NCBI RefSeq assembly: GCF_000494755.1
Contig: NC_022657.1
Coordinates: 7,470,001-7,534,000 of the forward strand
Direction: 5' to 3'
DNA: 64,000 nucleotides
Source of the DNA: Amorphoplanes friuliensis DSM 7358
GTDB taxonomy: Bacteria > Actinomycetota > Actinomycetes > Mycobacteriales > Micromonosporaceae
The notes under the pieces were generated by a model. The model was given only the letters and a program-made list of their open reading frames with translations, was not told the origin of the DNA and made no database searches. Positions 30,085-38,668 of the stretch are shown one piece after another. The position numbers were made by a program, and so were the translations under genes. The stretch's first letter is position 1. Each line of letters starts with the position of its first letter.

Positions 30085-31101
30085 TCAGTTCGGCGGTGCT
30101 CCGGCCTTGCGGCTGATGCCGTACGTGATGGAGCTCGACTCGATCACGGTGCCGGCGGCGATCCGGTCCATCTTCTGCGCCAGCCGGGTGCGTTCGCCCA
30201 CGAAGTCGCCCGTACGCGGGTCGATGATGATCTCCCGGGTCTGGCCCGCCGCGGTGATGCCGAAGGCTGTGCCTTTGCGGCCGTCGAGTGTCGCTGTGCG
30301 TTCGGTGATCACCAGGTCGGGCAGCAGCGCGAGCGACCGGTAGAGCGCGGCCCGCACGTCGGCGGGCAGCCGGGCGCTGCGCAGCGCGTCCGCGACGTAG
30401 ACCAGCACCTCCTGGTCGGGGTCGTTGCCCTTGCCCTGGGTGTCGCGGCGCAGCCGGTCGAGCAGTTTGCCGGGGTCGCGCGGGAGCTTCTCGATGAACG
30501 TGTCGGTCGGCTCCTGCCAGTTGCCGCTCTGCGTGCACGGGTTCTTCCCCTGCTGGGGGTACCAGATCCCGCACTTGCCGCGGAGGTCGGTCGGCGGGCG
30601 CTGCGGTGAGCCCGCCCCGATCTTGCGGGCCTGGGCCTCGGTGCCGACGAGCCAGGTCCGTTCGCCGGTGTCGCTCTCGCGCATCGCCCACTCGTCGTGG
30701 TGGTCGGCCGGGACCCAGACCTCGATCTTCCGGCCCTCGCGGACGGCGAAGTGCTGGCTGCCGGCGTCCGTGTAGGTCATGGACAGCGCGTGGGTGGAGA
30801 GGTACCGGAACTGCCCGGCCGGGATCCTGGGGTCGACCGTGCGGATCTCGGCGTCGGCGGCGGTCTGCAGGATCTGCGCGACCTCGACCATGGCACCGGG
30901 CGCCGCCGGGGTGGTCTCGGGTCGCAGGGCCACAAAGGCCACTGCGGTGACCGCGGCCGCGGTGGCCAGGATCGCCAGACCCGGCTGCCAGCGGCGGCGA
31001 CGGGGCGTCACCGTGGCGAACACCTGCTCGCGGGCGCGCTGCAGGGAGGCCGTGTCGAGGGGTACCTCGGGGTAGAGGGTCTGCAGGTCTTCGTCGATCA
31101 T
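30085..31101 (-). CDS. CU044_5270 family membrane protein (putative sigma-factor partner)
   Basis: A 338-residue protein with a cytoplasmic N-terminus (MIDEDLQTLYPEVPLDTASLQRAREQVFATV), one membrane segment (LAILATAAAVTAVAFVAL, about 45-62) and a large exported domain. It fits the actinobacterial CU044_5270 family, which is usually encoded right after an ECF sigma gene. The exported domain contains FRYLSTHALSMTY and, near the end, TAFGITAAGQTREIIIDPRTGDFVGERTRL. Its start overlaps the sigma gene's stop by 4 bases (ATGA), so the pair is translationally coupled. An anti-sigma role is suggested by context only. Confidence 0.82.
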   Translation of the reverse strand: MIDEDLQTLYPEVPLDTASLQRAREQVFATVTPRRRRWQPGLAILATAAAVTAVAFVALRPETTPAAPGAMVEVAQILQTAADAEIRTVDPRIPAGQFRYLSTHALSMTYTDAGSQHFAVREGRKIEVWVPADHHDEWAMRESDTGERTWLVGTEAQARKIGAGSPQRPPTDLRGKCGIWYPQQGKNPCTQSGNWQEPTDTFIEKLPRDPGKLLDRLRRDTQGKGNDPDQEVLVYVADALRSARLPADVRAALYRSLALLPDLVITERTATLDGRKGTAFGITAAGQTREIIIDPRTGDFVGERTRLAQKMDRIAAGTVIESSSITYGISRKAGAPPN

Positions 31102-31670
31102 GACGCACCTTTCGTGGCGTGGGCACGCAGGCCGCGGCGGACGCGGTGCAGCCGGGAGCGGACTGTTCCCTCCGGGATGCCGAGGGCGGTGGCGATCTCG
31201 GCGGTGTCGAGACCGCCCAGACTGGTCAGGAGCAGGACGTCGCGGTCGCCGTCGGGCAGTTCGGCGATCGCGGCCGCCAGCCCTTCCACCCGCGTCCGCG
31301 CGTCGAGGCGTTCGGCGGCCCGGTCGACCGCGCCGTCGTCCGCCTCGCGCAGCCCGGACAGGCGTTCCGAGATCCGGCTCTGCTGCGCCTGACCGCGGTA
31401 GTGGCGGCGGAGCAGGTTGACCGCGATGCCGTAGAGCCAGGCGCGGACGCTGCCGAGCCCGGGCCGGTAGTCGGACCGCGCCGACCACGCCACCAGGAAC
31501 GTCTCCGCGACGAGGTCCTCGGCGACCGCCGGGCCGGCCTGTCTGGCCAGGTAACGCCACAGCCCGGGCGAATGTTCGTCGAACACCGCGGCGAACGTGT
31601 CCGCCGCCCCCGTACCGGTCAGCAACGGCCCGTCGCCCACTGGCCGCACCTCCGTGCCGGCGATTCTCAT
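31098..31670 (-). CDS. ECF RNA polymerase sigma factor
   Basis: A 190-residue ECF sigma factor. Region 2 (TFAAVFDEHSPGLWRYLARQ, VAEDLVAETFLVAWSARSDY, RAWLYGIAVNLLRRHYRG) and region 4 (LPDGDRDVLLLTSLGGLDTAEIATALGIPEGTVRSRLHRVRRGL) are both complete. The start ATG 31670 is the first start giving a proper N-terminus; the long upstream open frame is antisense to the DUF1996 gene and not coding. It forms an operon with the CU044_5270 gene. The divergent CBM6-DUF1996 gene starts 228 bp away across a region with LacI-type operators. Confidence 0.9.
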   Translation of the reverse strand: MRIAGTEVRPVGDGPLLTGTGAADTFAAVFDEHSPGLWRYLARQAGPAVAEDLVAETFLVAWSARSDYRPGLGSVRAWLYGIAVNLLRRHYRGQAQQSRISERLSGLREADDGAVDRAAERLDARTRVEGLAAAIAELPDGDRDVLLLTSLGGLDTAEIATALGIPEGTVRSRLHRVRRGLRAHATKGAS

Positions 31671-31721
31671 ACCCCGTATTGCCACCTCGCGGTGGCCGCG
31701 TTCACGGTAGCCCTCGGCCGC

Positions 31722-31739
31722 TGGGGAAACGCTTCCCCA
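31722..31739. promoter_or_regulatory. LacI-type operator 1
   Basis: TGGGGAAACGCTTCCCCA is a CG-centred palindrome with 7-bp perfect arms, the form bound by LacI-family sugar repressors. It lies in the divergent region between the ECF sigma gene and the CBM6-DUF1996 gene. Confidence 0.6.
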
Positions 31740-31787
31740 TATCGGCCTTATTTCTTCATATGACGCCCACAATGCCTGGGCAAGTCT

Positions 31788-31805
31788 TGAGAAAGCGCTT
31801 CCCCG
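31788..31805. promoter_or_regulatory. LacI-type operator 2
   Basis: TGAGAAAGCGCTTCCCCG shares the GAAAGCGCTTCC core with site 1 and lies 66 bp (about six helical turns) downstream of it, upstream of the CBM6-DUF1996 gene. One half-site is imperfect. Confidence 0.5.
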
Positions 31806-31898
31806 CGGGGATGCTCCGGGGCACCCCGAACACCGGTCGGCCCTCCCCAGCCGGATCCCCACCGCGGCGAGGGCGGCCCCCATCCCCGGAGGATCGCC

Positions 31899-33269
31899 AT
31901 GCACAGAACCCACCGCCAGAGCCGGAAGCTGCTGGGTATATCCCTGGCCGCCGTCCTGACCGGCGCCCTGTCCCTCACGATCGGCGGCGGCATCGCCGAG
32001 GCCGCGACGGCCACCGTCCAGGCCGAGGCGTACGCCGCCCAGTCCGGCGTGCAGCTCGAGGCCACCGGCGACACCGGCGGGGGCCAGAACGTGGCCTACC
32101 TCGCCAACGGTGACTGGATGCGCTTCGACGGCGTCGACCTCGGGCCCGCCGGCGCGCTGACCGTCTCCGCCCGGGTCGCCTCGGCCATCGGCACCGGCAG
32201 CGTCGAGCTGCACACGGGTTCGGCGACCGGGCCGCTGCTCGCACAGTTCCCGATCACGGCGACCGGCGGCTGGCAGAACTGGGCCACCCTGACCGCCACG
32301 GCGTCCACCCACCCGACCGGCGCCCAGACCGTCTTCGCCGTGCTGAAGAACAGCGGCACCGGCAACTTCGTCAACATCAACTGGTTCTCGTTCGGCACCG
32401 GCGACACCCCGTCCGGCGACGGCTGGGTCACCCTCGACCAGGCCAAGTGGAACGCCCAGCTCGCGGAGTTCCGCGCGATGGCGCCTCGTCCCGTTCCGGC
32501 CGATTCGGTACGCGTCCCCGAGTTCAACGCGTCGTGTCTCTACAGCCACTCCAAGCCGGACGACCCGATCGTCTTCCCGGGAATGGCCGGCGCCTCCCAC
32601 ATGCACAGCTTCATCGGCAACAAGAGCACCGACGCGAACACGACCACGGACACCCTGCTGCGCAACGCCGGTACGAGCTGCAAGCCGGCCGAGGACCTCT
32701 CGGCGTACTGGATCCCCACCCTCTACGAGCGCAACCAGGTCGTGGAGCCCAAGGACGTGGTCGTCTACTACGGGTCGCGGCTGGTCGACTCGGCGGCCAC
32801 CGTGCCGTTCCCGCAGGGCTTCCGGATGATCGCCGGTGACGCCCGGCTGCAGGCGCCGACGCCGGCCGGCTCGGTCAACCAGTTCTACTGCGCCGGCGCC
32901 GGTGGCGAGATCGGCCGCAGCGCGGACGGCAACTGGCCGCGGTGCGCGCCCGGTGCCACGCTGATGTTCCAGCTCGTCTTCCCCGACTGCTGGGACGGTG
33001 TGCACCTGGACAGCCCGACGCACAAGGCGCACGTCGCTTACACCTACGACGGCACGTGCGGCGGGGCCTTCCCGGTGGCGATCCCGTCGATCTCGTTCCT
33101 GATCGCGTACCCGACCGCGGGCTCGGCCGACGGTTTCCGGCTGGCGTCCCAGATGGCGTCGTCGATGCACGGCGACGCGTTCCTCGCCTGGGACAACGCC
33201 GCCCTCGGCCACCGGGTGAAGAACTGCGTGGTCCAGCGGGCCAAGTGCAACACCGCGGGCGACTTCTGA
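31899..33269 (+). CDS. Secreted CBM6 plus DUF1996 protein
   Basis: A 456-residue exoprotein. After a signal peptide (cut near AEAAT, residue 35), residues about 38-165 form a CBM6-like beta-sandwich (VQAEAYAAQSGVQLEATGDTG, NGDWMRFDGVDLG, FVNINWFSFG). Residues about 185-445 are DUF1996 (FNASCLYSHSKPDDPIVFPG, HMHSFIGNKSTDANTT, SAYWIPTLY, LVFPDCWDGVHLDSPTHKAHVAY). DUF1996 proteins are secreted by fungi and actinomycetes and often carry carbohydrate-binding modules; the reaction is not known to me. Two LacI-type operators upstream suggest carbohydrate-responsive repression. Start ATG 31899 opens the signal. Confidence 0.88.
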   Translation: MHRTHRQSRKLLGISLAAVLTGALSLTIGGGIAEAATATVQAEAYAAQSGVQLEATGDTGGGQNVAYLANGDWMRFDGVDLGPAGALTVSARVASAIGTGSVELHTGSATGPLLAQFPITATGGWQNWATLTATASTHPTGAQTVFAVLKNSGTGNFVNINWFSFGTGDTPSGDGWVTLDQAKWNAQLAEFRAMAPRPVPADSVRVPEFNASCLYSHSKPDDPIVFPGMAGASHMHSFIGNKSTDANTTTDTLLRNAGTSCKPAEDLSAYWIPTLYERNQVVEPKDVVVYYGSRLVDSAATVPFPQGFRMIAGDARLQAPTPAGSVNQFYCAGAGGEIGRSADGNWPRCAPGATLMFQLVFPDCWDGVHLDSPTHKAHVAYTYDGTCGGAFPVAIPSISFLIAYPTAGSADGFRLASQMASSMHGDAFLAWDNAALGHRVKNCVVQRAKCNTAGDF

Positions 33270-33327
33270 TCCGTACGGTGTGAGAGCCGGTCGGTGCGCG
33301 ACGGCGAGGTACTGGCACACTCGTCAT

Positions 33328-33963
33328 GTGGGTGACGGGGAGCTGGAGAGTCACAGCCTCGTCGACCTCGCGCTCGACCGGCTCAGCCGCGAGATCCTCA
33401 GCGGCCGGACGGACCCCGGTGAGCGCCTCGTCGAGGAGCAGCTGACCCGCAGGCTGGGCATCAGCCGGGCCCCGCTGCGCGAGGCGCTGCGGCTGCTGGC
33501 CCAGCAGGGGCTGGTCGAACACATCCCGCGGCGTGGTGTCCGGGTCGCGACCCTGTCCGACGACGACGTCCGCGAGCTCTACGAGGTCCGCGACGTGCTC
33601 GAGCGGCACGCCGTCGCGAACATCCGGCCCGGCGCCGATCTCTCCGGGCTGCAGGCCGCGCTCGAGGTGATGCGCAAGTCGACCGAGGCCGGCGACCGCT
33701 TGGCGATCGCCGACGCGCACCGGCGCTTCCACGTCGAGGTGGTCACCCTCGGCGGCAACCGCCAGCTGTCCGTCCTGTACGAGTCGGTCCTGGTACGCCT
33801 CCAGTTGTACATGGCGGTCAATCTGCGTCGTGAGGCCGAGGTCGCCGAGCCGTCGGACGGTGTGCACCGCCACGAACGCCTGCTGGCCGCGGTGGCTCTG
33901 GGCGACGCAAATGCCATCATTTCCGCTCTGAGCGCCCACGGGGCCCGCACCTATCTGCCCTAG
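33328..33963 (+). CDS. GntR/FadR-family transcriptional regulator of the ureide operon
   Basis: A 211-residue regulator. The N-terminal winged helix (about 10-75) reads LVDLALDRLSREILSG, then EEQLTRRLGISRAPLREALRLLAQQGLVEH and PRRGVRV. The C-terminal FCD all-helical ligand domain (about 85-205) has the expected metal/ligand residues RFHVEV, and Asp/His in DGVHRHERLL. It probably binds a metabolite of the downstream pathway. Start GTG 33328 is favoured by position; a longer in-frame reading has no support. The gene leads the operon, 70 bp upstream of the allophanate hydrolase gene on the same strand. Confidence 0.88.
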   Translation: MGDGELESHSLVDLALDRLSREILSGRTDPGERLVEEQLTRRLGISRAPLREALRLLAQQGLVEHIPRRGVRVATLSDDDVRELYEVRDVLERHAVANIRPGADLSGLQAALEVMRKSTEAGDRLAIADAHRRFHVEVVTLGGNRQLSVLYESVLVRLQLYMAVNLRREAEVAEPSDGVHRHERLLAAVALGDANAIISALSAHGARTYLP

Positions 33964-34033
33964 ATCACGCCACGACATCTGAGCGTTACCTGACGTGGAG
34001 TCGGCCGAAACAGAACGGTCGACAATCGACAGA

Positions 34034-35653
34034 ATGAACGACGTCTTCCAGCGCATCCGCGACCGCGGCGACGACGGGGTCTGGATCAGCACCGTCGGCG
34101 AGGCGGATCTGCGGGCCCGGGCCGCCGCGGTCCCCGCCGGTCTTCCCCTGGCCGGACTGACCTTCGCCGTCAAGGACAACATCGACGTTGCGGGGATGCC
34201 GACCACCGCGGCCTGCCCCGACTTCGCCTACGTGCCCGATCGGACCGCGCCCGTCGTGCAGCGGCTGCTGGACGCGGGTGCGCTGCTCGTCGGCAAGACG
34301 AACCTCGACCAGTTCGCCACCGGGCTGACCGGTGCGCGGTCGCCGTACGGGTCGCCGGAAAGTGTCTTCGGGGGTGGCCTGATCTCCGGTGGGTCCAGCT
34401 CGGGCTCGGCCGTCGCGGTGGCCGCCGGGCTCGTCGACTTCTCCCTCGGCACCGACACCGCGGGCTCGGGCCGGGTGCCCGCCGCGCTCAACGGCATCGT
34501 CGGCATCAAACCGACCCGCGGGCTGCTCAGCACCGCTGGTGTTGTCCCCGCCTGCCGGTCCCTCGACTGTGTCTCGATCTTCGCGCCGGACGTCGCGCGG
34601 GCCGCGGCGGTGCTGCGGGTGGCCAAGGGCCTGGCGGCCGGTGACGCCTGGGGGCGTACGGGTTCGTCCCCGCTGCGCAGCCCGGCCGAGCTGCGGATCG
34701 GGGCGGCCCGCAGCCTCGACTTCTTCGGTGACGCGGGTCAGGAGAAGGCGTTCGCGGCCGGCCTCGACCGCTTCGGCGGCGACGTCCGAGTCGTCGACAT
34801 CGAGCCGCTGCTGGAGGCCGGTGATTTGCTCTACCGCGGGCCGTGGGTGGCCGAGCGGCTGGCCGACCTCGGTGACTTCCTCGGCGCCCACCCGGACTCG
34901 GTGCTGCCCGTGACCCGGCAGGTGCTGGAGACCGGGCTGCGGTTCACGGCCGCCGACGCGTGGCGGGGCGTGCATCGTCTGCAGGAGCTCAAGGCCTGGA
35001 CCGACCGGCTCTGGGAGAGCATCGACGTGCTGGTGCTGCCGACCATCGGCACGACGTACACCCACGAGGAGATCGCCGCCGACCCGATCGGCCGCAACCT
35101 CAACCTGGGCCGGTACACGCAGTTCGCCAACCTGCTCGACCTCGCCGCGGTGACCGTACCGAACGGTTTCACCGAGGACGGACGACCCGCCAGCCTGACG
35201 CTGTTCGGGCCGGCCTTCAGCGACGACACCCTGGCCCTGCTGGCCGGATCACTGACCGAGCAGGACGACCTGATGACGATCGCCGTTGTCGGGCTGCACC
35301 TCAGCGGCGAACCCCGCAACGCCGAGCTCACCGACCGCCGGGCCACGCTGATCGGCGCGGCCCGCACAGCACCCTGCTACCGGCTCTACAGCCTGCCCTC
35401 GGGCGCACCGGGACTGGTCCGCGACACCACGGGCGCCTCGATCGACATCGAACTCTGGCAGCTGCCGGCCGCGACCGTCGGCAGCCTGCTCGCCGGCATT
35501 CCCGCCCCGCTGTCCCTCGGCCGGATCGTCCTGGCCGACGGCAGCGAGGTGACCGGCTTCCTGTGCGAGGCCTACGCGGCCGCCGCAGGTCAGGACATCA
35601 CCGCCAGCGGCGGCTGGCGGGCACACCGTTCATCGGAAAGGCAGGACACATGA
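34034..35653 (+). CDS. atzF: Allophanate hydrolase
   Basis: A 539-residue amidase-signature enzyme that hydrolyses allophanate to CO2 and ammonia. The catalytic triad is visible: Lys47 (FAVKDNID), cis-Ser122 (ISGGSSSGSA) and nucleophile Ser145 (DTAGSGR). Residues about 425-535 form the C-terminal allophanate hydrolase domain (RLYSLPSGAPGLVRD, LPAATVGSLLAGIPAPLSLG), which distinguishes AtzF/DUR1,2 from AtzE-type amidases. It is somewhat short for the family (about 600). No urea carboxylase is nearby, so allophanate must come from another route, probably biuret. ATG 34034 is used; its stop overlaps the next gene by 4 bases (ATGA). Confidence 0.88.
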   Translation: MNDVFQRIRDRGDDGVWISTVGEADLRARAAAVPAGLPLAGLTFAVKDNIDVAGMPTTAACPDFAYVPDRTAPVVQRLLDAGALLVGKTNLDQFATGLTGARSPYGSPESVFGGGLISGGSSSGSAVAVAAGLVDFSLGTDTAGSGRVPAALNGIVGIKPTRGLLSTAGVVPACRSLDCVSIFAPDVARAAAVLRVAKGLAAGDAWGRTGSSPLRSPAELRIGAARSLDFFGDAGQEKAFAAGLDRFGGDVRVVDIEPLLEAGDLLYRGPWVAERLADLGDFLGAHPDSVLPVTRQVLETGLRFTAADAWRGVHRLQELKAWTDRLWESIDVLVLPTIGTTYTHEEIAADPIGRNLNLGRYTQFANLLDLAAVTVPNGFTEDGRPASLTLFGPAFSDDTLALLAGSLTEQDDLMTIAVVGLHLSGEPRNAELTDRRATLIGAARTAPCYRLYSLPSGAPGLVRDTTGASIDIELWQLPAATVGSLLAGIPAPLSLGRIVLADGSEVTGFLCEAYAAAAGQDITASGGWRAHRSSERQDT

Positions 35654-36342
35654 CCGCCAGCATCGGACCGGTCAAAGCCACCCCCTACCTCTGGCCCTAC
35701 GACGGCTCGGTGCCGGTCGAGCGCACGGCCCTGATCTGCATCGACTGGCAGACCGACTTCTGCGGACCCGGCGGTTACGTCGAGTCGATGGGGTACGACA
35801 TCGCCCTGACCCGGGCCGGCCTGCCCGCCACCGCCAAACTGCTGGCGCACGTCCGCAGCCTCGGCATGCTCGTCATCCACACCCGCGAAGGTCACGACCC
35901 CGACCTGTCCGACCTGCCGGCCAACAAGCGGTGGCGCTCGGCGCAGATCGGTGCCGAGATCGGCAGCCAGGGGCCGTGCGGGCGCATCCTCACCAAGGGC
36001 GAACCGGGCTGGGAGATCGTGCCCGAGGTCGCTCCGGTGGCCGGTGAGGTGATCGTCGACAAGCCCGGCAAGGGTGCCTTCTACGCGACCAACCTCGACC
36101 TCGTCCTGCGTACGCATGGCATCACGCACTTGATTCTGACCGGCATCACCACCGACGTGTGTGTGCACACGACGATGCGGGAGGCCAACGACCGCGGTTA
36201 CGAGTGCCTGATCCTCTCCGACTGCACCGGCGCCACCGACCCGGCGAACCACACGGCAGCACTGCACATGGTCACGATGCAGGGCGGCGTCTTCGGGTGT
36301 GTGTCCACGTCGGACGACGTCATCGCCGCGACGGAGGTCTGA
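35650..36342 (+). CDS. biuH: Cysteine hydrolase, probable biuret amidohydrolase
   Basis: A 230-residue isochorismatase-superfamily hydrolase. The Asp-Lys-Cys triad is Asp32 (ICIDWQTDF), Lys138 (IVDKPGKGAF) and Cys171 (TTDVCVHTT). The three positions sit at a constant -4 offset from Asp36, Lys142 and Cys175 of Rhizobium leguminosarum BiuH as I recall them. Biuret hydrolase converts biuret to allophanate and ammonia, which is exactly the substrate of the preceding AtzF. Other members act on ureidoacrylate or N-carbamoyl compounds, so biuret is inferred from motif and context. It is followed after 1 bp by a paralogue. Confidence 0.78.
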   Translation: MTASIGPVKATPYLWPYDGSVPVERTALICIDWQTDFCGPGGYVESMGYDIALTRAGLPATAKLLAHVRSLGMLVIHTREGHDPDLSDLPANKRWRSAQIGAEIGSQGPCGRILTKGEPGWEIVPEVAPVAGEVIVDKPGKGAFYATNLDLVLRTHGITHLILTGITTDVCVHTTMREANDRGYECLILSDCTGATDPANHTAALHMVTMQGGVFGCVSTSDDVIAATEV

Positions 36343-36343
36343 G

Positions 36344-37009
36344 ATGCCCACCGTCGAGGCGCAGCCAGGCCCGTTCACCTTCGACCCTGCGACCACGGCG
36401 CTGCTGGTCATCGACATGCAGCGGGACTTCCTCGAGCCCGGCGGTTTCGGCGAGAGCCTCGGCAACGACGTCTCGCAGCTGCGCCGCACGATCGCGCCTC
36501 TCGCGGCGTTCATGACGACCTGGCGGGCGGCCGGCCTGCCGGTCATCCACACCCGCGAGGGCCACCTGCCCGACCTCTCCGACTGTCCACCGGCCAAGCT
36601 CGAACGCGGCGCACCGAGCAAGCGGATCGGCGACCCCGGCGCCTTCGGGCGCATCCTGATCCGCGGCGAGTACGGCCACGACATCATCGACGAACTCCAG
36701 CCCGCGCCGGGTGAGGCCGTCGTCGACAAGCCCGGCAAGGGTGCGTTCTACGCCACCGAGCTGCAGGAGCTGCTCGACAAGGGTGGCATCCGCAGCCTGC
36801 TCGTCGCCGGTGTGACCACCGAGGTGTGCGTGCACACGACGGTCCGCGAGGCCAACGACCGCGGTTACGAATGCCTCGTGCTCGCCGACTGCGTCGGCTC
36901 CTACTTCCCCGAGTTCCAGCGTGTCGGCCTGGAGATGATCGCCGCCCAGGGCGGCATCTTCGGCTGGGTCGCTGATTCCACGTCGGTCCCCCTCCAGGAG
37001 CTCTCATGA
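36344..37009 (+). CDS. Second isochorismatase-like cysteine hydrolase (biuret hydrolase paralogue)
   Basis: A 221-residue paralogue of the preceding enzyme, sharing long identical stretches (GKGAFYAT, VREANDRGYECL). The triad is Asp24 (LVIDMQRDF), Lys129 (VVDKPGKGAF) and Cys162 (TTEVCVHTT). It has a shorter N-terminus and differs after the nucleophile (SYFPEFQRVGLEMIAAQGGIFGWVA), suggesting another substrate such as a different ureide. The ATG at 36344 lies 1 bp after the previous stop. Its own stop overlaps the permease start by 4 bases, so all these genes are one operon. Confidence 0.82.
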   Translation: MPTVEAQPGPFTFDPATTALLVIDMQRDFLEPGGFGESLGNDVSQLRRTIAPLAAFMTTWRAAGLPVIHTREGHLPDLSDCPPAKLERGAPSKRIGDPGAFGRILIRGEYGHDIIDELQPAPGEAVVDKPGKGAFYATELQELLDKGGIRSLLVAGVTTEVCVHTTVREANDRGYECLVLADCVGSYFPEFQRVGLEMIAAQGGIFGWVADSTSVPLQELS

Positions 37010-38601
37010 AACTCCCCTATTGGGTACGCGGTGACACCAACGCGTTCTTCGGCTTCGGCGTCAACGTCCTCGTCAACGTCCTGACCCTCACCGGCCTGTG
37101 CATCGGCGTCATCGGCATGGACCCGGGTGACGTCTTCGGTGTTGTCCTGCCCGCGCTGGGCATCGCCCTGGTGCTGGGCAACATGTACTACACCTACCTC
37201 GCGCGCCGCCTGGCCGCGAAGGAGAACCGCTCCGACGTCACGGCCATGCCGTACGGCCCCAGCGTCCCGCACATGTTCATCGTCATCTTCGTCATCATGC
37301 TGCCGATCTACCTGCGCACGAAGGACCCGATCCAGGCGTGGACGGCCGGCATCGCGTGGGCGTTCATCATCGGCATCATCGTGCTGATCGGCGCGTTCGT
37401 CGGGCCGTACATCCGCAAGTACGCACCCCGCGCGGCGCTGCTGGGCACGCTCGCCGGCATCTCCATCACGTTCATCTCGATGAACCCGGCCGGCCAGATG
37501 TGGAAGGCCGCCTGGATCGCCCTGCCCGTCTTCGGTCTGCTGCTGATCGGCCTGCTCACCGACGTCAAGCTCCCGTTCAACCTGCCCATCGGCCTGGTGG
37601 CGTTGCTTCTCGGCAGCGCGATCGGCTGGGCCGGGGGCGCCATGTCGGTGCCGGACGTGACCGCCGCGGCCAAGGACATCGCCTTCGCCTTCCCGCACCT
37701 CAAGTTCGACCTGCTCCTCGACGGCCTCCGCGACATGGCCCCGCTGCTGGCCACGGCCATCCCGCTGGGCGTCTACAACTTCACCGAGGCCATGACCAAC
37801 GTGGAGAGCGCCGCAACGGCCGGCGACCGCTACAACCTGCGCAGCGTTCTGCTCGCGGACGGCGGCGGCGCGGTCATCGGCTCGATGCTCGGCTCCCCGT
37901 TCCCGCCGGCCGTGTACGTCGGTCACCCCGGCTGGAAGGCCGCGGGCGGCCGCACCGGCTACTCGATGGCCACCGGTGTGGTCATCGCCCTGCTCTGCTT
38001 CTTCGGAATGTTCGGCCTGCTCGGCACGCTCTTCCCGACCGCGGCCATCGTCCCGATCCTGCTCTACATCGGTCTCCTCATCGGCGCCCAGGCCTTCCAG
38101 GCCACACCCAGAGCGCACGCCGCGGCGGTGGTCGCGGCCCTCATCCCGAACATCGCAAGCTGGGCCACCGGCCAGATGGACAACGTCCTCTCGGCGGCCG
38201 GCACCACCGCGGCCGACGTCGGCATCAGCACCCTCGCCGGTGCGGGTGTCGTCTACGACGGCCTGAAAACCCTGGGCTCCGGCGCGATCCTGGCCGGCCT
38301 GGTCCTCGGCGCGATCGTCGCCTTCATCATCGACAAACGCTTCTGGCAGGCCGCGATCTTCTCCGGCGCGGGTGCCGTCCTGACCTTCGTCGGCCTCATC
38401 CACGCCGAAAAGGTCCAGCTCAACGCCGACGGCCCGGTCAGCCTCGGCTACCTCTTCCTCACGATCATCTGCGTCCTCTTCGCCCTGACCAAACCCGCAC
38501 CCCGCGAACCGGACGCCGACGAGCTCGAACTCGAACGCCTCCACACCGGCGGCAACGAGTTCACCGAGGCGCCCGAGGGCGGCGTACCGGCAAAGGTCTG
38601 A
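37006..38601 (+). CDS. Multispanning permease, NCS2/AzgA-like, of the ureide operon
   Basis: A 531-residue integral membrane protein with about 12-13 hydrophobic segments, beginning LPYWVRGDTNAFFGFGVNVLVNVLTLTGL. The motif DVTAMPYGPSVPHMFIVIFVIM and the later NFTEAMTNVESAATAGDRYN with GSPFPPAVYVGHPGWK resemble NCS2/AzgA-like nucleobase permeases, in which such loops line the substrate site. In this operon it should import the ureide or s-triazine-type compound that the hydrolases degrade. The C-terminus is a short acidic tail. ATG 37006 overlaps the preceding stop. A perfect 15-bp hairpin follows the gene. Confidence 0.82.
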   Translation: MKLPYWVRGDTNAFFGFGVNVLVNVLTLTGLCIGVIGMDPGDVFGVVLPALGIALVLGNMYYTYLARRLAAKENRSDVTAMPYGPSVPHMFIVIFVIMLPIYLRTKDPIQAWTAGIAWAFIIGIIVLIGAFVGPYIRKYAPRAALLGTLAGISITFISMNPAGQMWKAAWIALPVFGLLLIGLLTDVKLPFNLPIGLVALLLGSAIGWAGGAMSVPDVTAAAKDIAFAFPHLKFDLLLDGLRDMAPLLATAIPLGVYNFTEAMTNVESAATAGDRYNLRSVLLADGGGAVIGSMLGSPFPPAVYVGHPGWKAAGGRTGYSMATGVVIALLCFFGMFGLLGTLFPTAAIVPILLYIGLLIGAQAFQATPRAHAAAVVAALIPNIASWATGQMDNVLSAAGTTAADVGISTLAGAGVVYDGLKTLGSGAILAGLVLGAIVAFIIDKRFWQAAIFSGAGAVLTFVGLIHAEKVQLNADGPVSLGYLFLTIICVLFALTKPAPREPDADELELERLHTGGNEFTEAPEGGVPAKV

Positions 38602-38614
38602 AAATCCCACCGAC

Positions 38615-38649
38615 GGCGGCGGCCCGGCAGCGATTGCCGGGCCGCCGCC
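38615..38649 (+). terminator. Strong intra-operon hairpin
   Basis: A perfect 15-bp stem (GGCGGCGGCCCGGCA with its complement) and 5-nt loop lie between the permease and the AtzH-like gene, with no T-run. It may attenuate transcription into the last gene or stabilise upstream mRNA. Confidence 0.7.
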
Positions 38650-38668
38650 ACCCCGCCCAGGAGGTGCC

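Noticed and set aside
31671..33320. N-terminal extension of the ECF sigma gene across the DUF1996 region
   Set aside because: The extension is antisense to a well-supported exoprotein; the sigma N-terminus is complete at 31670.
34034..35653. Calling the amidase AtzE or a glutamyl-tRNA amidotransferase subunit
   Set aside because: The C-terminal allophanate hydrolase domain is present and no AtzG/GatB partner is nearby.
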